Positions 45,502 to 54,213 of a stretch of 64,000 bases of DNA are shown in pieces. The stretch is from positions 1,984,001-2,048,000 of the forward strand of contig NZ_CP139089.1 in NCBI RefSeq assembly GCF_038024855.1. Direction: 5' to 3'. A program made the translations under genes and the position numbers. The notes below the pieces were generated by a model. That model did no database searches. It was not told the DNA's origin and was given only the letters and a program-made list of their open reading frames with translations. The number at the start of each line of letters is the position of its first letter. Position 1 is the first letter of the stretch. The DNA is from Methylocella tundrae. GTDB lineage: Bacteria; Pseudomonadota; Alphaproteobacteria; Rhizobiales; Beijerinckiaceae.

Positions 45502-45662
45502 GCCTGTCCCTGCAAATAGCGGGGATTAGTGCGATCCGCGCCTTGACGGGCGCGCGTTAAGGCCACATTGGCGAACGCTAGCGCCACGCTATCTTTCCGT
45601 CCGGAAGAGAGCGCCTTTCCGCCGGCCAGCGCGCGGCGCCACTTGAACAAGGACATACGCCA

Positions 45663-45917
45663 ATGACGAAAGACATCGCCGAGTCCGGCGTCGCAGCCGC
45701 CGAGCTTAGCCAGTTCGTCGAGCGCGTGGAGCGGCTCGAAGAAGAAAAAAAGGCTCTTTCGGATGATATTCGCGACGTCTATGCGGAAATGAAAGGCCGC
45801 GGATTCGACGTCAAGGTCGTGCGCCAGATCGTCAAGATCAGAAAGCAGGATCGTGACGAACGGATGGAAATGGAGGCGATCCTCGAACTCTATATGTCCG
45901 CGTTGAACATGAAATAG
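45663..45917 (+). CDS. gapR: GapR (DUF2312) nucleoid-associated protein
   Basis: 84 residues: a long charged helical N-terminus (ELSQFVERVERLEEEKKALSDDIRDVYAEMKGRGFDVKVVRQIVKIRKQDRDERMEMEAILELYMSAL) of the DUF2312 family. In Caulobacter this protein is GapR, which clamps overtwisted AT-rich DNA ahead of forks and transcription. The match in length and pattern is strong. Confidence 0.9.
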   Translation: MTKDIAESGVAAAELSQFVERVERLEEEKKALSDDIRDVYAEMKGRGFDVKVVRQIVKIRKQDRDERMEMEAILELYMSALNMK

Positions 45918-46099
45918 CGGACGCCGACGGAGAAGCCTGTTCAAGCAACGACGCCTCCTTTGCGGCGGAAATCGCTTTTCTTTGCGAGCGCGCTGGAAAT
46001 TGCGCCGCAGCATTGCAATGGCGCCCGCGCCTTCCCACTCTTTTCAGGGTCGCCAAGGCCAGGCGCGTTCAGGCACATGTGACGAGAGGGAAAAGCGTA

Positions 46100-47194
46100 A
46101 TGACCGTGGATGCCGATGTTCTTTTTTCGCCCTTCCAGCTGGGCGACCTCAAATTGCCCAACCGCATCGTGATGGCCCCCCTGACCCGCAGCCGCGCGAC
46201 CAAGGGCACGAACGCGCCAAACGACCTCAACGCCGAATATTACCGCCAACGCGCGTCCGCCGGCCTCATCATTTCAGAAGCGACGCAGATCTCGCAGGAA
46301 GGACAGGGCTATATCTGGACTCCCGGCATCTATAGCGAAGAACAGATCGAAGGCTGGAAGAAAGTCACCGGCGCAATCCACGCCGAAGGCGGATTGATCT
46401 TCATTCAGCTCTGGCATGTCGGCCGCGTCTCCCATAGCTCGCTGCAGCCCGGCGGCGGCCAGCCCGTCGCCCCTTCGGCCATCACCGCCAAGACCCAAAC
46501 CTTCACCGAAAACGGCCGGGTTGACGTCTCCGCGCCCCGCGCCCTACGCCTCGACGAAATTCCCCGCATCGTCGCGGACTATAGAAAAGCCGCGGCAAAC
46601 GCCAAACGGGCCGGTTTCGACGGCGTCGAAATCCATAGCGCCAATGGCTATCTGCTGGACCAGTTCCTGAAGGATGGAAGCAACAAGCGCACGGACGCCT
46701 ATGGCGGCTCCGTCGAGAACCGCATCCGCCTTACGGTTGAAGTCGCCGACGCCATCCTTGGCGTCTGGGACAAGTCGCGGGTCGGCATCCGGCTCTCGCC
46801 CGTGAGCCCGGCCAATGATGCGATCGACAGCAGCCCGGAGAAAGTCTTTTTCCCGCTCGTCGAGGCCCTGAGCGCCCGGGGACTCGCCTATATTCACGTG
46901 ATCGAGGGGGCGACCGGCGGCCCGCGCGACAACCGGCCGTTCGATTTCGCCGGCCTGCGCAAGGCGTTCAGCGGCGCCTATATCGCAAACAACGCCTATA
47001 CGCGCGAGCTGGCGATCGAGACCTTGCGCGCCGGCCGCGCCGATCTCATCGCTTTCGGCAAGCTGTTCATTTCCAATCCCGATCTCGTCGAGCGCCTGCG
47101 CGAGGACGCGCCCCTGAACGCGCCGCATCAGGAAACGTTCTATGGCGGGGACGAGACGGGATACACCGATTACCCCGCCCTTGGAGAGGCCTGA
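46100..47194 (+). CDS. Old Yellow Enzyme family alkene/ester reductase
   Basis: A 364-residue FMN-dependent NAD(P)H oxidoreductase with the N-terminal LFSPFQLGDLKLPNRIVMAPLTRSRA, FMN and substrate motifs HVGRVSH, the HSANGYLLDQFL helix and GGSVENRIR, and the C-terminal FGKLFISNPDLVERL. It reduces activated alkenes and nitro compounds. The frame opens at 46013, but ATG 46100 is the natural start. It is convergent with galU. Confidence 0.93.
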   Translation: MTVDADVLFSPFQLGDLKLPNRIVMAPLTRSRATKGTNAPNDLNAEYYRQRASAGLIISEATQISQEGQGYIWTPGIYSEEQIEGWKKVTGAIHAEGGLIFIQLWHVGRVSHSSLQPGGGQPVAPSAITAKTQTFTENGRVDVSAPRALRLDEIPRIVADYRKAAANAKRAGFDGVEIHSANGYLLDQFLKDGSNKRTDAYGGSVENRIRLTVEVADAILGVWDKSRVGIRLSPVSPANDAIDSSPEKVFFPLVEALSARGLAYIHVIEGATGGPRDNRPFDFAGLRKAFSGAYIANNAYTRELAIETLRAGRADLIAFGKLFISNPDLVERLREDAPLNAPHQETFYGGDETGYTDYPALGEA

Positions 47195-47210
47195 CCACAG
47201 CGCCGACGCC

Positions 47211-47241
47211 CGCCGGATCGGCCGCGGCGTCTGATCCGGCG
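47211..47241. terminator. Hairpin between convergent OYE and galU
   Basis: CGCCGGATC and GATCCGGCG form a perfect 9-bp stem in the 59-bp gap between two convergent genes. There is no clear U tract. Confidence 0.5.
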
Positions 47242-47253
47242 CAAGGGCTTGGT

Positions 47254-48144
47254 TTAAAGCGATCCCAGGATTTTCTTCAGTTCCGCTTTGAACGGGCCGG
47301 CGACTTCGGGGCTTGCCAGGGCGAAAGCGACATTGGCGGTGAGAAATCCGAGTTTCGAGCCGCAATCATAGGTTTTGCCGTCGAACCGGACGCCATGAAA
47401 GGCTTGCGTCGCGGCGAGGGCTTTCATGCCGTCGGTCAATTGAATCTCGCCGCCGGCGCCTTTCTCGATTTTTTCCAGTATTGGAAATATCTCGGGTCCG
47501 AGCAGGTAACGGCCGGAAATGATGGAGTTTGACGGAGCGGTTCCCTTCGGCGGCTTCTCCACCATGCCCGTGATCTCGAAGGAGCCGCCGAAATCCTTGC
47601 CTATCGAGACAATTCCGTACTGATGCGTTTCTTCCGGCGCGACTTCCTCGACGGCGATGATATTGCCGCCGTGCTTCTCATAAGCTGCGATGCATTGGGC
47701 GAGGCAGCGGCCTGATTTCGGGGCGCCCGCCATCGTCACCATATCCGGCAAGAGAACCGCGAAAGGCTCATCGCCGACGAGTTCACGCGCGCACCAGATC
47801 GCATGGCCGAGGCCGAGCGGCGCTTGCTGGCGCGTGAAGCTGGTCGCGCCAGCGGGCGGCAACTGCTCCTTCAACGCATTGTATTCTTTTAACTTTCCGC
47901 GCTTTTGCAGCGTATCGTCAAGCTCATAGGCGATGTCGAAATGGTCCTCGATCACCGCCTTGTTCCGCCCCGTGACGAAAATGAAATGCTCGATTCCGGC
48001 CTCGCGGGCCTCATCGACGACATGCTGCAGAACGGGACGATCAACGATCGTCAGCATCTCTTTGGGAACCGATTTGGTCGCTGGAAGAAATCTTGTCCCC
48101 AAACCCGCAACTGGAAAAACCGCCTTGCGAATGCGCTTCGTCAT
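47254..48144 (-). CDS. galU: UTP-glucose-1-phosphate uridylyltransferase
   Basis: A 296-residue enzyme that makes UDP-glucose for polysaccharides and, with GalE, UDP-galactose. The N-terminal nucleotide signature is [22 protein letters not shown], with LPDMV, GIVSI and [11 protein letters not shown] further on. It is divergent from galE across a 279-bp gap. Confidence 0.96.
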   Translation of the reverse strand: MTKRIRKAVFPVAGLGTRFLPATKSVPKEMLTIVDRPVLQHVVDEAREAGIEHFIFVTGRNKAVIEDHFDIAYELDDTLQKRGKLKEYNALKEQLPPAGATSFTRQQAPLGLGHAIWCARELVGDEPFAVLLPDMVTMAGAPKSGRCLAQCIAAYEKHGGNIIAVEEVAPEETHQYGIVSIGKDFGGSFEITGMVEKPPKGTAPSNSIISGRYLLGPEIFPILEKIEKGAGGEIQLTDGMKALAATQAFHGVRFDGKTYDCGSKLGFLTANVAFALASPEVAGPFKAELKKILGSL

Positions 48145-48423
48145 TTCGTGTTCCTGCAGAAGAGCGCCTCTCGAACGAGCGCCTCAATGAACGGCCATAT
48201 AATCATAGTCAATTTCAGCCAGCTAAACCAGCTGCCTGAAGCGTAGCTTTTATGTCATCAGAAGGTAACAAGCGACCGCTACCGGTCGCCCCAAATCCGG
48301 ACCGGCCGCGCGGCCCAAGCCGGCTTTGACTGGACCGCAGCGCTGCTTAACTGCCATTATGGGCGCCGCATGGGCGATCATGCGGCAATAGCGTGCTGAC
48401 CGCTTTGGTTCCGAGGGGACAAC

Positions 48424-49410
48424 ATGACGGTTCTGGTTACCGGCGGCGCTGGATATATCGGCGGTCACATGGCGCTGGCGCTTCTCGACGCAGGCGAGGA
48501 GGTCGTCGTCCTCGACAATCTATCGACCGGTTTTCGCTGGGCCGTGCCGCCGGAGGCCAAACTCGTCGTCGGCGACTTCGGCGACGCGGCGCTCGTCGAT
48601 CAGATCATCGCCGGACACAAGATCGACGCCATCGCGCATTTCGCCGCCAAGATCGTCGTGCCCGAGTCCGTCGCCGATCCCTTGTCCTATTACCTCAACA
48701 ACACGGCGAAGGCGCGCAATCTCCTCGAATGCGCCGTGCGCAACGAAGTTCGCCATTTCATCTTCTCCTCGACGGCGGCGGTCTATGGCGAGCCTTCCGT
48801 CAATCCTGTTTTTGAAACCGTTCCGCTGGCGCCGATCAATCCTTACGGCCGCTCCAAGCTGATGGTCGAATGGATGCTTCAGGACGTCGCCGCCGCGCAT
48901 GGTTTGCGCTTTGCGGCGCTGCGCTACTTCAATGTCGCCGGAGCCGATCCCCAGGGCAGGCTCGGCCAGTCATCCCCGGTGGCGACGCATCTCATCAAGG
49001 TCGCGGTGCAGGCGGCGCTCGGCCATCGCGCGGGACTTGACGTCTTCGGGACCGATTATCCAACAAAGGATGGATCCTGCGTCCGCGATTACATACAGGT
49101 GACCGATCTCGTCGACGCGCATCTGCTGGCGCTGCGCCATTTGCGCGCGGGGGGCGAGAGCCTCACCTGCAATTGCGGCTATGGACGCGGGCTTTCGGTG
49201 CTGGAAGTCGTCGACGTCGTGAAAAAAGTCTCTGGCGTTGATTTCGAAGTACGGCGGAAGGGCCGGCGCGCGGGCGACCCGGCCTCCCTCGTCGCCGGCG
49301 CCGAACGCATCAGGACGGAGCTCGGATGGTCGCCAAAGCATGATGATCTGAACGAGATCGTCCGCCAGGCGCTCGACTGGGAGCGCCGCCTGCATAACAG
49401 GAAGGCGTGA
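48424..49410 (+). CDS. galE: UDP-glucose 4-epimerase
   Basis: A 328-residue extended SDR with the NAD loop TGGAGYIGGH, the active-site YGRSK (NPYGRSKLMVEWML) and the SSTAAVYGEP segment. It interconverts UDP-glucose and UDP-galactose. With the adjacent galU it forms a UDP-sugar supply pair. ATG 48424. Confidence 0.94.
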   Translation: MTVLVTGGAGYIGGHMALALLDAGEEVVVLDNLSTGFRWAVPPEAKLVVGDFGDAALVDQIIAGHKIDAIAHFAAKIVVPESVADPLSYYLNNTAKARNLLECAVRNEVRHFIFSSTAAVYGEPSVNPVFETVPLAPINPYGRSKLMVEWMLQDVAAAHGLRFAALRYFNVAGADPQGRLGQSSPVATHLIKVAVQAALGHRAGLDVFGTDYPTKDGSCVRDYIQVTDLVDAHLLALRHLRAGGESLTCNCGYGRGLSVLEVVDVVKKVSGVDFEVRRKGRRAGDPASLVAGAERIRTELGWSPKHDDLNEIVRQALDWERRLHNRKA

Positions 49411-49436
49411 GGGAGGCGCATCGCGCGCCGCAGCCA

Positions 49437-50492
49437 TCACGCGCCAGCTTCAATCCATCCGGAAAGCTCGCGCTCGACGATCGATTGGATGACCCTCATC
49501 CCGAGCGCGCTATCGTTGAGACAGGGAATGAGAGCCAATTTTTCGCCGCCGTTCTCCTCGAAGAATTCGCGGTTCTCAATGCCTATCTCCGAAATCGTCT
49601 CGAGGCAGTCAACGGAAAATCCCGGCGTCAGGACGGCCATCCGCTTGACGCCCTGGCGGGCGAGAGCTTTCACAGTTTCGTCCGTATAGGGCTGCAGCCA
49701 TTGCTTCGGTCCAAAGCGTGACTGGAAGGTCAGCGGACAAAGCTCTGGGGTAAGGTCCAGTTGTTCGCGCAGAAGCCGCCAGGTCTCTACACATTGATCA
49801 TAATAGGGATCGCCGGCCTCGACGTAGGATTTTGGAATGCCATGGAAGGAGACGAGAATGATCTCCGGCGTGAAATCGAGCCGCGCCACGCCTTCCCGCA
49901 CTGAAGTCGCCAGCGCGTCGATATAGACCGCATCATTGTAATAGGGCGCGGCGCTGCGCAGCTCCGGCCGCCAGCGCATTTTGGCGAGGGACTGCTCGAC
50001 CTTGTCGGCGACGCTCTCCGTCGTCGCGCCGGCATATTGCGGATAGAGCGGCACAACGAGAATGCGCTCGCAGCTCTGCTCCTTCAGCTTCTGGAATCCG
50101 CTGGTGATCGAAGGCTGACCATAGCGCATCGCCCATTCGACGGCGATCGAGGCGCGCCGCGCGCCGAGGCCGCCGCTTTCAATCCACGCCGCCAGCTTCT
50201 CGGCCTGCGAGCGCGTCACCGTCTTCAAGGGACTTTCATTGAGCTCGGTGTTCCAGATCGTCTCATAGTTTTTGCTGCTGCGCTGCGGGCGGCGCGACAG
50301 GATGATCAGATTGAGAATCGGCCACCAGATGAGGCGGGGCGTATCGACGACGCGCGGATCCCACAGGAATTCCTTCAGATAGCGGCGCACCGGCCAATAG
50401 CCGAGCGCGTCGGGCGTTCCAAGATTAACGACAAGGACCCCAATCTTGCCGGACTGCGACACAGCGTCCGGGGCGGCGGCGGATTTGGTCAT
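49437..50492 (-). CDS. hemH: Ferrochelatase
   Basis: A 351-residue enzyme that inserts Fe2+ into protoporphyrin IX. LLVNLGT-like start (VLVVNLGTPDA), the SFHGIPKSYVEAGDPY active-site His region and the TFQSRFGPKQWLQPYTDE signature are present. It starts 15 nt after irr on the same strand, so the two are an operon that ties haem synthesis to the iron regulator. Confidence 0.96.
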   Translation of the reverse strand: MTKSAAAPDAVSQSGKIGVLVVNLGTPDALGYWPVRRYLKEFLWDPRVVDTPRLIWWPILNLIILSRRPQRSSKNYETIWNTELNESPLKTVTRSQAEKLAAWIESGGLGARRASIAVEWAMRYGQPSITSGFQKLKEQSCERILVVPLYPQYAGATTESVADKVEQSLAKMRWRPELRSAAPYYNDAVYIDALATSVREGVARLDFTPEIILVSFHGIPKSYVEAGDPYYDQCVETWRLLREQLDLTPELCPLTFQSRFGPKQWLQPYTDETVKALARQGVKRMAVLTPGFSVDCLETISEIGIENREFFEENGGEKLALIPCLNDSALGMRVIQSIVERELSGWIEAGA

Positions 50493-50507
50493 GGCAGGAC
50501 AGCCCGC

Positions 50508-50987
50508 TCAGGGCGCTGGCGCGTCGCGCAGGCGGACGACGACTTCGATTTCCGCGATCCGTTTGCCAGTCGGCGGCAGCGGCAAATGCGAAAGGTCCAC
50601 GGCGACCTCGGGTATGTCGATCAACACGCCATCGAGAAGAAAATGATGATGCCTTGCCGTATTGGTGTCGAAAAAGGTTCTCGTGCCGTCAACGGCGATT
50701 TCGCGCAGCAGGCCGGCGTCCGTAAACTGATGCAGGCTGTTGTAGATCGTCGCCAGCGAAATCGACACCTTGGAGGCTTGCGCCTCATCCTGCAGGTTTT
50801 CGGCGGTCAGATGGCGAAAGCCTTTTGAAAACAGAAGCCAGCCAAGAGAAATCCTCTGCCGCGTAGGGCGCAGGCCCGCGGTCGTCAGTTTCATCCTGAG
50901 ATCATGGAAAGGGCAACCCGCGAGTTCGCCAAGCGGCGGCTTCGCCGGGTTCTCGCCGCGGCGCGATCGTGATGATGTTTTGACCAT
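50508..50987 (-). CDS. irr: Iron response regulator Irr (Fur family)
   Basis: 159 residues: GCPFHDLRMKLTTAGLRPTRQRISLGWLLFSKGFRHLTAENLQDEA matches Irr rather than Fur, with the GCPxH haem motif near residue 22 and the H-rich ARHHHFLLDG that binds haem in rhizobial Irr. Irr represses haem synthesis when iron is low and is degraded on haem binding. The start is ATG 50987; upstream ATGs extend it with no similarity. It is the promoter-proximal gene of irr-hemH. Confidence 0.9.
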   Translation of the reverse strand: MVKTSSRSRRGENPAKPPLGELAGCPFHDLRMKLTTAGLRPTRQRISLGWLLFSKGFRHLTAENLQDEAQASKVSISLATIYNSLHQFTDAGLLREIAVDGTRTFFDTNTARHHHFLLDGVLIDIPEVAVDLSHLPLPPTGKRIAEIEVVVRLRDAPAP

Positions 50988-51170
50988 CGGCGGGAAAAAC
51001 CCAATCATTAGCCCGCGAACAGTCGCGGGGGGAAACATATCCGACATTATGACACTGGCGGCCAGCCGGCAACCTTGGCGGGGCGGGGGCGACAATCTGC
51101 GCCGATTTTGGGGCTATTCTCGCGCGTTCGCGGGCGAGGACAGGTAAGCGGGCTGCTTTCCTGGCGGCGA

Positions 51171-51198
51171 TTGTGAAAACTGCGGCATTTCTTATATG
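51171..51198 (+). promoter_or_regulatory. Probable promoter of grxC
   Basis: TTGTGA at 51171 and TATATG at 51193, separated by 16 bp, fit a -35/-10 pair. A start near 51205 would lie too close to the first ATG (51204), which supports translation from ATG 51222. Confidence 0.5.
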
Positions 51199-51221
51199 AT
51201 GCCATGAACAAGGATCAGTCC

Positions 51222-51485
51222 ATGGCGCAAATCACGATCTACACCACGGCGACATGTCCCTATTGCAACAGGGCCAAGGCGTTGCTGCAAAAAAAGAATT
51301 TCGAATTCACCGAAATCTCTGTCGATAATAACCGGGAGCTTCGCGCTGAACTGGCGAAGCGCACCGGCCGCACCAGCGTCCCTCAGATCTTCTTCGGCGA
51401 CAGGCATGTCGGCGGTTGCGACGATCTCTACGAGCTGCACTACGACGGCAAGCTCGATCAACTCCTGGCTAGCCAAGCCCAATGA
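51222..51485 (+). CDS. grxC: Glutaredoxin 3
   Basis: An 87-residue glutaredoxin with the active site CPYC (TTATCPYCNRAKALL), the TSVPQIFF cis-Pro loop and the GGCDDLYEL glutathione-binding part. It reduces disulfides using glutathione. ATG 51222 has AAGGATC upstream. Its stop overlaps the next gene by four bases. Confidence 0.95.
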   Translation: MAQITIYTTATCPYCNRAKALLQKKNFEFTEISVDNNRELRAELAKRTGRTSVPQIFFGDRHVGGCDDLYELHYDGKLDQLLASQAQ

Positions 51486-51958
51486 TCAGGTTTGCGTTAC
51501 GTTGCGCCGGCGGGCACCAGTTCGAGAGCTGGTTCCAAAACGGGTCGGCGTTCGATTCGCAGGCGGCGGCCGGCCTCGTCTCCTGCCCCGTCTGCCAAAG
51601 TTCGGCTGTCTCCAAGGCCATCATGGCCCCGTCCCTCGCGCGCCGCGACCGCGAGGAGGTTTGCGCCGTCGGGCAACAGGCGCCAGCCGAGGCTTCACCC
51701 GAGGCCAGCGCTCCCGTCCCGATGTTCAACGCCGCCGATGGCGAAGTCCGCAAGATGGTAGTCGAACTGCGCAAGCGCATTCTCGAAACCTCGGACGACC
51801 TCGGCCCGAATTTTGCCGAGGAAGCGCTCAAGATTCATCATGGCCTCGTCCCTGACCGGCCCATTCATGGCCAGGCCAGCTTCGAGGAAGCGCGCACGCT
51901 GATCGAGGAAGGCGTTAAGATCATGCCTCTTCCGCGCCTTCCCGGGGAGATGAATTAG
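51482..51958 (+). CDS. DUF1178 protein
   Basis: 158 residues. The N-terminus FALRCAGGHQFESWFQNGSAFD and the CPVC pair suggest a small zinc-ribbon-like fold (C8 and CPVC), followed by a low-complexity region and a helical C-terminus. Conserved in alpha- and betaproteobacteria, function unknown. It is translationally coupled to grxC (ATGA), so redox or thiol context is likely. The stop overlaps the convergent TetR stop. Confidence 0.88.
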   Translation: MIRFALRCAGGHQFESWFQNGSAFDSQAAAGLVSCPVCQSSAVSKAIMAPSLARRDREEVCAVGQQAPAEASPEASAPVPMFNAADGEVRKMVVELRKRILETSDDLGPNFAEEALKIHHGLVPDRPIHGQASFEEARTLIEEGVKIMPLPRLPGEMN

Positions 51959-52581
51959 CGGGGCGCCGAGAGTCGAGCCTTCAGCCCCGCCACGAAGATG
52001 CTCGCCGCCGCATCAACAATCATGCGCCAGTCGGCGCTTTCGCCAGCGAGGATTTCGGCTTCGATCTTCTGATCGAGAACGAGCTCTGCGAGCCCATGAG
52101 CCATGCTCCATGCAGCAACGGCTTCGACATCAGCGGGCGCCCCAACGCCGAGGCCCGCGACCGCCCGCTCCAGCGCCGCAAACGTCTGCGCCCCCGCTTC
52201 GGCAAGCGCGAAGTGATCGGCTTTTTTGAGTGTTGCGCCGAACATCAGCCGATAGATTGCGGGTTCGCTCAGCGCGAAATCCACATAGGTCTCCGCCATC
52301 GCAAGAAAGCGGCGCGCGGGATCATGCGTTTCGTCATCAAGTGCGCCGAACCGCGCCAGCAGCCTCTCAAACCCGCCAACCGCGATATCGGCGAGCAGAG
52401 CTTCGCGGCTGGCGTAATGCCGATAGGGCGCCGCGTGCGACACGCCGGCGTTTCGCGCGACCTGCCGCAGGCTGACGGCTTCAGCTCCCCCCGTCGCCAG
52501 AATCCGCTCGGCCTCCACTCTCAACGCGGCTTTGAGATCACCGTGATGATAAGCGCCAGCCCTGCTTTCCGCATGTTTCAT
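51955..52581 (-). CDS. TetR/AcrR-family regulator
   Basis: 208 residues with an N-terminal HTH (GGAEAVSLRQVARNAGVSHAAPYRHYASREALLADIA) and a variable helical ligand domain (TetR_C_33 type: RLMFGATLKKADHFALAEAG). ATG 52581 has a GGAG site; ATG 52614 is an alternative. It is divergent from the aldehyde dehydrogenase gene, the probable target. Confidence 0.88.
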   Translation of the reverse strand: MKHAESRAGAYHHGDLKAALRVEAERILATGGAEAVSLRQVARNAGVSHAAPYRHYASREALLADIAVGGFERLLARFGALDDETHDPARRFLAMAETYVDFALSEPAIYRLMFGATLKKADHFALAEAGAQTFAALERAVAGLGVGAPADVEAVAAWSMAHGLAELVLDQKIEAEILAGESADWRMIVDAAASIFVAGLKARLSAPR

Positions 52582-52651
52582 GCCGGGCTCCAGATTTCGA
52601 GACGGCTGGCGCATGGCGCGATTTATGTTTTCGCCGACAACATTCTACTCT

Positions 52652-52670
52652 ATGTTGACTGTGATAACAT
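52652..52670. promoter_or_regulatory. Candidate TetR operator
   Basis: ATGTTGACTGTGATAACAT: arms ATGTT and AACAT match exactly, plus one internal C-G pair. It lies between the TetR and ALDH starts, 22 nt before the ALDH ATG. Confidence 0.5.
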
Positions 52671-52692
52671 CAGTTAGCGAGGTCAATGCGTT

Positions 52693-54132
52693 ATGAACGC
52701 CCCGACCGAAGCAGAGCTTTCGACGCGGCGGTCCGAACTGCTCGCAGTGCTGCATCGCCAGCGCGAAGCCTTTCTTGGCGACATGTCGCCCTCCCGACCC
52801 ATACGCGCCGATCGTCTCAACCGGCTTGATCGCCTGCTTGAAACCCATGCTGACCGCTTCGCCGATCTCATTCAGAAAGATTTTGGCGTTCGCTCCCGCA
52901 CAGAGACCGTCATCGCCGAAGTCATGCTCAGCCGCGCCGCCATTCGTCACGCCGGGAAGCGCCTGCGCGCCTGGATGAAACCCCGGCGGGCGCCGACCTC
53001 GCTCGCCTTCTGGCCCGGCCGCTCGCTCTTGTTGCGTCAACCGCTCGGGGTCATCGGCATCATCAGCCCCTGGAACTATACGCTTCAGCTGGCTGTCGGG
53101 CCGCTGACCGACGCACTCGCCGCGGGCAATCGCGTCATGATCAAGCCATCGGAGCTGACGCCCCTGTTTTCGGAGGCGTTCCGCGCCGCCGTCGCCGAAT
53201 TTTTCGCGCCTGAAGAAGTCGCCATCGTCACCGGCGATGCCGGGACCGGCAAAGAATTTTCGGCATTGCCTTTCGACCATCTCGTCTTCACCGGCTCGAC
53301 GGCGGTCGGGCGCATCGTCGCCGAGGCGGCCGCCAAGAACCTGACGCCCGTCACCCTGGAACTCGGCGGAAAATCGCCCGCCATCATCGACGCGTCCTGC
53401 GATCTCTCAAGCGTTTGCGATCGTCTGGCCTGGGGCAAGCTCATCAACGCCGGGCAGACCTGCGTCGCGCCGGACTATGCCCTCGTCCCCCGCACGCAGG
53501 TCGAAGCATTCGCGCAGGCGCTTCAATCCAGCATCCGCAAACTCTTCCCATCGTTTCAGGGCAATCCCGACTACACGAGCATCATCAGCGAACGCCACCT
53601 CGAACGGTTGCGCGATCTCGTCACCGAGGCGAAAACGCTCGGCGCCCGCGTGATCGAGCCTGAACCGCCGCAGGACTTGCCCGCCGGCGCCCGACAGATG
53701 GCGCCGATCCTGCTCATCGGCGTCAATGACCAAATGCGCGTGATGCGCGAGGAAATCTTCGGGCCGATCCTGCCGATCGTCCCTTATGACGCGCTTGACG
53801 ACGCGATTGATTACGTCAACCGGCGCGACCGCCCTCTCGCGCTCTATTGGTTCGGCGCGGATCGCGCCAACCGCGACGCCGTGCTGGCGAAGACGATCTC
53901 GGGCGGCGTCAGCATCAACGACACGCTGACGCATTTCGCGCAACATGATCTTCCCTTCGGCGGCGTCGGCGCATCAGGCCACGGTCACTATCACGGCGAA
54001 TATGGATTTCTCCGCTTCTCCAAGGAGAAGCCGGTTTTCGTGCAATCGCGTCTTTCCGGCGCCTCGCTGATCTATCCGCCCTATAAGCCCTCGCTCGGCG
54101 CGCTTCTTCGCGTGCTCGCCCGCTTTACTTAG
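52693..54132 (+). CDS. Coniferyl aldehyde dehydrogenase-like ALDH
   Basis: A 479-residue class 3-type aldehyde dehydrogenase that oxidises aromatic or long-chain aldehydes with NAD(P). IISPWNYTLQL, the cofactor region VFTGSTAVGRIV, active-site Glu in LELGGKSP and nucleophile Cys in NAGQTCVAPDY are intact. The C-terminal hydrophobic tail (SLIYPPYKPSLGALLRVLARF) may touch the membrane. Likely controlled by the divergent TetR. Confidence 0.92.
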   Translation: MNAPTEAELSTRRSELLAVLHRQREAFLGDMSPSRPIRADRLNRLDRLLETHADRFADLIQKDFGVRSRTETVIAEVMLSRAAIRHAGKRLRAWMKPRRAPTSLAFWPGRSLLLRQPLGVIGIISPWNYTLQLAVGPLTDALAAGNRVMIKPSELTPLFSEAFRAAVAEFFAPEEVAIVTGDAGTGKEFSALPFDHLVFTGSTAVGRIVAEAAAKNLTPVTLELGGKSPAIIDASCDLSSVCDRLAWGKLINAGQTCVAPDYALVPRTQVEAFAQALQSSIRKLFPSFQGNPDYTSIISERHLERLRDLVTEAKTLGARVIEPEPPQDLPAGARQMAPILLIGVNDQMRVMREEIFGPILPIVPYDALDDAIDYVNRRDRPLALYWFGADRANRDAVLAKTISGGVSINDTLTHFAQHDLPFGGVGASGHGHYHGEYGFLRFSKEKPVFVQSRLSGASLIYPPYKPSLGALLRVLARFT

Positions 54133-54186
54133 AGCGTGATGTCATCCGAAAACCGGGACCGCTTTTCGGCGTCATGATCTGGAGCG
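54131..54186. repeat. Palindromic extragenic repeat (RIME-like)
   Basis: AGAGCGTGATGTCATCCGAA... with arms CCGAAAA / TTTTCGG and the flanking ATGTCA / GTCAT. This is the sort of short palindrome common in Hyphomicrobiales (AGAGCGTGAT-type). It begins at the ALDH stop. Confidence 0.7.
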
Positions 54187-54213
54187 AATCGCCCCGGCCG
54201 GCGCGCCGATCCG

